Origin: Membranipora membranacea | Lineage: Eukaryota > Bryozoa > Gymnolaemata > Cheilostomatida > Membraniporidae | DNA length: 64,000 nucleotides | Direction of reading: 5' to 3' | NCBI GenBank assembly: GCA_914767715.1 | Contig: OU612073.1 | Location: forward strand, 19,902,001 to 19,966,000 | Part shown: positions 59,396 through 64,000 of the stretch, piece by piece | Numbering within the stretch: the stretch's first letter is position 1 | Layout of the letters: each line of letters starts with the position of its first letter | Position numbers and translations under genes: made by a program | Notes under the pieces: generated by a model | What the model was told of the DNA's origin: nothing | The model's database searches: none | Seen by the model: only the letters and a program-made list of their open reading frames with translations

Positions 59396-62313
59396 ACACT
59401 AAACAACTAACTCAACTGTTTTGATTGGGAATGTTGTCACTCTGACCAATCATGCCCACAATCACATTATTGACATTCAGTTCACTATTAATTATAATTC
59501 AATGGAGCACCACAGCATTAGCATTGTAAGTAGTAAACTTTGCCCAAACAACTTCATCAATGAGAAGTTGAGGAAGCTGCTGTCGGATAATAACACAGGG
59601 AGAAAGCACAAAAAGAGAGTCTCAGAGTAAGTTCAGTTGGCCCTGAAAATCATAATAATATATAATGTAAAAATGTCTGCTTAACAACAGCATTATTCAA
59701 TTGAACACATCCTGGCTGAAACCAGTTAGAGATTCTATCTAATTGTCCGTATAAATTCCTACAATGAACATGGCAATCTGGAGTAACTATTTGAAATGTT
59801 TCACTGCCAACCTCAACAGACCAAAATCACTGTAGTACCTCTCAGTGGGAAAAGCTCACCAACTAACTCTCAACTGATTTTGCCCTAGTAATGTATATTG
59901 TTGGCGACATCATAATGTATGAGAATTATCGCCAAAATGAATATACAATAACATAATATAAAAGAGGACACAACTCAGGACTCTCAACCACTCAGATCAG
60001 ATCAGATTTAGACTTCAGGATTTGAGTGATTGGGGATTTTGGATTATGCGCTAAAAACTCAGTGTGGTCAAGATGAATGATTTTTGAAGAACATTTTTAT
60101 GTAGTTATTGATAAATGAAACACACTAACCATGCATACATTAACAAGTTGGCAGACCCAGGAATTGGGAGTTCTCCGAGGACTCAATTGTCTCACTCCCG
60201 ACACGGAGTACCACTCTGCGTCCTGCAGTGCTAGTGCAATTCAACCCTGTTTGTCATATTTCTAAGCTGAAGTTATGCGTTTATATTATGAATTGCGTTA
60301 TTTTACCTGATATTACAAATGATATAGTTTTACTTTTTCCAAACTAGGGGAGACAGCCCTAGCAATAGTGTTAGGCCAGGTAAACGTATTGAATAGCTGC
60401 ATGCAAGGCAATGGTAAAGAGAATACATAGGTATATGTACTGTGGAGGTAGGAAAACATAAATTCTCTTGCAAAAAGAAGCTCAAACAATTTTTTGGGTC
60501 AATGAAGCTGAAAAATGTGAGGAAAGAAGGGGAAAGGGAGGGGTGGAAAAAACCCCTAAAAACTTGGAGTCTCCCTTCCAAATAGGGAGACTTGTGTTTA
60601 TTTATTGATGATCTACTAATAGCTCTGTAAAACAGTATAATTCACCTGCAGAGCCCTAAATTGCTGTCTGAGCCCTGGGCTTCTGCGGACGGGCACATTA
60701 GGGAGGCTTACAGAGCCCCCATACCCTCAGCTGTTTATGCACAGGACGGTTCACGCCTTAGAAATGCCACTATGCGATGTGTATTGGCAAAACTCAGGAT
60801 TTGAATCCTCCCAGGTTGAGAGCCCTGGTTAACGTACCTAATTATGCATGATTGCAACATAATTTGTGAAGAGAAGAAGGGCTTTTAAGGTCAAACGCTC
60901 TCTTCGCTTTTGGTTTGGAATACTGGAAGAGTAGAGCAGATATTAATGTTTTTAATAAGATCCCTGACGGACTTTTGCGGATAGTCTGGCAATAAAATCC
61001 AGCATTTGCGGGTATAATTAAATGGTACCAAAAGGACAAGACATTGCGGGAATGATTTTTGTCGCGATCCTCCGTTAAAATTACAAAATTGCAAAAGAAC
61101 AACAAAAAGAAAAATTTCTTACCCCACCAGACAAAAAGTAAATGAATGGAAAGGAAAAAGGTCCTAAATCTAAGTTACGGATAGTGGATAGATTCTACAA
61201 GTATAATATTATTGTTGGTGTCGTCTGCAGCAATCGGTGGTTCAAGTGAATTTTTGATATTGAAAATCAAAGGAACTGTCTCAAGCTTTTTATGAACCAA
61301 ACATTAAACTTGTGATATCCTATGCTTTTCTGATATGGTTCAACTTACTCAAACAAAACAAATACAGAGCTCTACCTCTTGATTTATTCTACCAGATACA
61401 AGCAATTACCATCAGATACTTGACATCTAGCACTGACCACTTTAGCGAAAATTCATATGTCAATCAACCAAACCGCCCATCAAAACCAATAACAAAAGAA
61501 CATCCTCTAAAATTGACCAATACCGCCCGAATAAGTTTAGCCATACTTTTTTTAATGTAATATGAGATTTTTTAAACTGAATCAGCTCAGATAATTAGCA
61601 TCCAGCAATTAGCATCAATTATACAGACCAACAAACGAACAAAGCTTTAGCCATAACGTGAATTCATCGCCTGACACGTTGTCAGTAGTCAGACTTAAGC
61701 TCTCATATTGCCAACATTTTAAATTCAAATGTTTTTAATTGAATAACTACTCAACGGTTTGGGGTTCAAAAACAGGCAACAATTGGCAAATTGGTGCAAG
61801 TTCCAAATCAAACACCTCAATAATAATAAAGCATAGAGGGCCAATTTAAAAATAGCACTTTTTGCCCCATAAGTTTGAAGGTTTTAACTGTGGAAATAGC
61901 TATTAGACATGATTTCCTATACAGTATTAAAAAGTTTTAAGAAGCGATGTATTATCACGTTTAGAACTTCACAGTACCTTGTGATATACTCTTGACCAGT
62001 TGATCATGCATCCCATCGACAGGTTGTTAGTTGATAGGAATGGTTGATCTCTCTTGTTGATTTTGCTCATTCATGTACAGGTCAGCCAGCCCAAACTGGT
62101 TTGATAATAAACAACCAGTTATAGCGGCTGCCCTGGGCCTGATGAATCTCTGGATCTCCCAATCCAGAGCAAGAACCCAAAGCCCCCTTCGGAAAGGATT
62201 TTGTAGCGCTTGTTATTCTAGACCTGTCAAATACAGAATAAGAAGGGTTTGATTAGTAATCATTCATCAACAGAATACAATTGGGTCCATAAAATTGTGA
62301 AAAGTAGCAAAAG

Positions 62314-62529
62314 TTCCTAATTTTTAAAAGAATTATGTTTGTGAACAGGTGGTCTTTTGACCGTCAGCGTCTTTGCCAAAACTCCAGATTGTTAGTTTGC
62401 TAGTGTTAGAGCAATTACTATTAGTTTTAGACAAGTGAGTTTTTGTAGTTAGCAGCTGGAATTTTAGCAAAGACGCTGATGGTCAAAATACCACCTTTTC
62501 ACAAGCGTAATTCTTTTGAAATTTAGGAA
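62314..62529. mobile_element. Inverted-repeat element (MITE)
   Basis: The arms are about 75 bp and imperfect. The outer sequence TTCCTAATTTTTAAAAGAAT and complement is followed by GTGGTCTTTTGACCGTCAGC and complement, and the inner arm by TCTTTGCCAAAACTCCAG. Total length is about 216 bp and it is non-coding. Target duplication is not clear. Confidence 0.7.
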
Positions 62530-62948
62530 GTCTATAACAATAAAAAAAATAAATAAAAAAGTAAAATAAATAAAAAAAGATGAAAAAAATAAATAAATAA
62601 AAAATAAAAAGAATATAAAAAAAAAAATGAGAAAAATGAGCAGAATGAAGGAGAGGGGGTTCCTAAACTAAAATTTTGGATAAATGTGGATACAGCTGAA
62701 TCAGTACTCGTCTTTCTCAGTCATACTAACCTAATAAACTAATCCCTATAATAAATAAAACCCTAAATAACTAAATAAAACCCTAAAGTCGATACCGGTG
62801 AGTCTGTCAGTCAGTACGTTCAACTGGAAAACACAAGCATGACACAGCTGTACCCACACAAATCCATCTCAAAAAAATTGTATAAAAAGAGTGTATGACA
62901 GTGAGCGATAAGAGGAAATGTGTACATAAATTTAAGAGACCCTACACT

Positions 62949-63110
62949 ACACTACACTATAGCCCAAGCCGAGCAACTTTTCAAGCAATCATTTAATAGC
63001 AAACAAGTTCAACAAAGCCACACTACACTAGCCTACACTAAAGCTCAAGCCGAGCAGCTTTTCAAGTTGTCATTTAATAGCAAACAAGGTCAGCAAGGTG
63101 CAAGCAGCAC
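62949..63110 (+). repeat. 81-bp tandem duplication within an open reading frame
   Basis: Two copies with period 81 bp (27 codons), each reading AQAEQLFK.SFNSKQ.QQ inside one small open frame (62920-63117). Of the differences in the aligned core, three are synonymous and two change residues, so weak coding selection is possible. No homologous family is recognised. Confidence 0.4.
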
Positions 63111-64000
63111 TATTTAACTTCCAAGAACACTGTCAAGTGATAACAAGAACAAGGAACAATTAACATTGAGTGTCCAAATTAAAATAATTTATACAACCAT
63201 ACTTTCTTGCAGGGTCTAAACCGTCTTCAGTGCTGACTCCACTCCAAGATGCTCCAGAGTCTCCGGACGTCTCCAGAGATATCCAGTGCATCTCCAGTGT
63301 GTCACCAGCTCACCAAACCACCACATCCACATGTAATCGAATTGATAATGTAAATGTATTGACAAGCATAGCTGAATAGAGCAAAAATTTATCCACTCAC
63401 ATCCTATAAAGTATTCATATCAACCCAATTCAAATACAAAGTGAAATGCTACAAGCCGCAGATAAACATCCATGTATCAGTTTGCAAAAGCTCAAAGAAG
63501 AGAGAATTGCCCATTAACCTTGCCCTTTATTTAATTATGAACAAAAAATAACCAATGGATCGATAACTACTGTACATTTAAACTTGTCCACTTGTAAAAA
63601 CGTTTACAGTCTTTCTATTAGCAAGCTCTCACCACTACCAAACATTGACAAAATTGGGCATCACAACAAGAGTAAGATAGCAGTAGCTTACCACATCAGT
63701 CTGTGTCAATCTCCCTCATGCCCAAACTGTCCAAGCAGTGTCGAATGGCCCTCAAATCTGCTTATATACTGCCTCAGCTCTCAGTGTCCTGTCAGCGCTT
63801 GCATCAAGAGGGCAAATTCAGATACCATCTTATAATGATATGATTGTGAGCTTGTACACCAATTTCTCCGGCTTATTTGGAAAGCCACAGGCTTTAGCAC
63901 TGCATTTTTGTCAAAAGGGTAAGCCTGGTAAATCTTGCACAAGAGATTAATTTTGGCCCTTTAAAATATCGGCAGATCACAAAATGTCCTACGGTACAAC

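Larger units (their letters stand above)
58894..64000. other. Region upstream of CPT1 with no recognised gene
   Basis: About 5 kb of AT-rich sequence. It contains the repeat copy at 59338, an inverted-repeat element at 62314-62529, an A-rich tract at about 62540-62640, and a direct 81-bp duplication at about 62949-63110. Short open stretches near 63216-63370 (after an acceptor CTTTCTTGCAG) and 63738-63950 could be exons of a plus-strand gene, but I recognise no family and cannot join them. Confidence 0.4.

Noticed and set aside
60660-60840. Possible tRNA-derived SINE (GGATTCAAATCC on the minus strand)
   Set aside because: Only a box-B-like string is seen, with no credible box A or tail.
62540-62640. 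Poly-A tail of a retrotransposon
   Set aside because: The A-rich tract (AAATAAATAAAA-type) has no recognisable LINE or SINE body on its 5' side, and the preceding unit is an inverted-repeat element, so it is simple sequence.
1-64000. CRISPR arrays, bacterial operons, viral genes or toxin genes
   Set aside because: None are seen. All genes are spliced eukaryotic genes, and the tandem repeats have no spacer structure.

Overview
This window is nuclear DNA of an AT-rich, intron-rich invertebrate metazoan. It holds seven multi-exon protein genes with GT-AG introns of roughly 200-2,000 bp, many small palindromic transposons, and no bacterial or organellar features. The gene set (ZMYND12, a beta-2-type soluble guanylate cyclase, CPT1, an LDLa/SRCR/protease-like receptor) is animal. 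I cannot name the phylum from sequence alone. All exon models were built by hand. For every gene the splice phases close from start to stop, or to the window edge for the one truncated gene.

Layout. (1) 1-15938, minus: a type II membrane protein with two tandem units of LDLa-LDLa-SRCR-trypsin-like domain. Both trypsin-like domains have lost all three catalytic residues, and the gene runs off the left edge. (2) 17116-20458, minus: SEC22B, the ER-Golgi R-SNARE. (3) 21596-25047, plus: MRPL19, divergent from SEC22B. (4) 25587-26863, minus: CDC123, the eIF2 assembly chaperone, convergent with MRPL19. (5) 27208-31152, plus: ZMYND12, sharing a 344-bp bidirectional promoter with CDC123. (6) 33664-41816, minus: a soluble guanylate cyclase beta-2-like subunit with heme His105, a full catalytic set and a C-terminal CaaX box. 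(7) 42527-45332, minus: a nucleoplasmin-family histone chaperone. (8) 47569-58845, minus: carnitine palmitoyltransferase 1 (CPT1). The last 5 kb has no recognised gene.

The most unusual signal is in CPT1. Two separate exons of the catalytic domain are each present as a tandem duplicated pair with matching splice phases: 54848-54932 / 54279-54366, and 52283-52348 / 51607-51669. If each pair is mutually exclusive, one gene could make four catalytic-domain variants around the active site. Poly-C tracts lie just downstream of the 5' splice sites flanking the second pair. The second strongest signal is the tandem pseudoprotease receptor.

Mobile DNA is mostly non-autonomous: a 924-bp hAT-type element with a perfect 8-bp target duplication, several foldback elements (two with 8-bp duplications), a TA-flanked inverted-repeat element carrying a tRNA-like segment, and a 640-bp palindrome with tRNA-like arms. 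A 17-bp minisatellite in MRPL19 appears to have grown out of a 5' splice site. The genes are ordinary housekeeping and signalling neighbours and do not look like a functional cluster.
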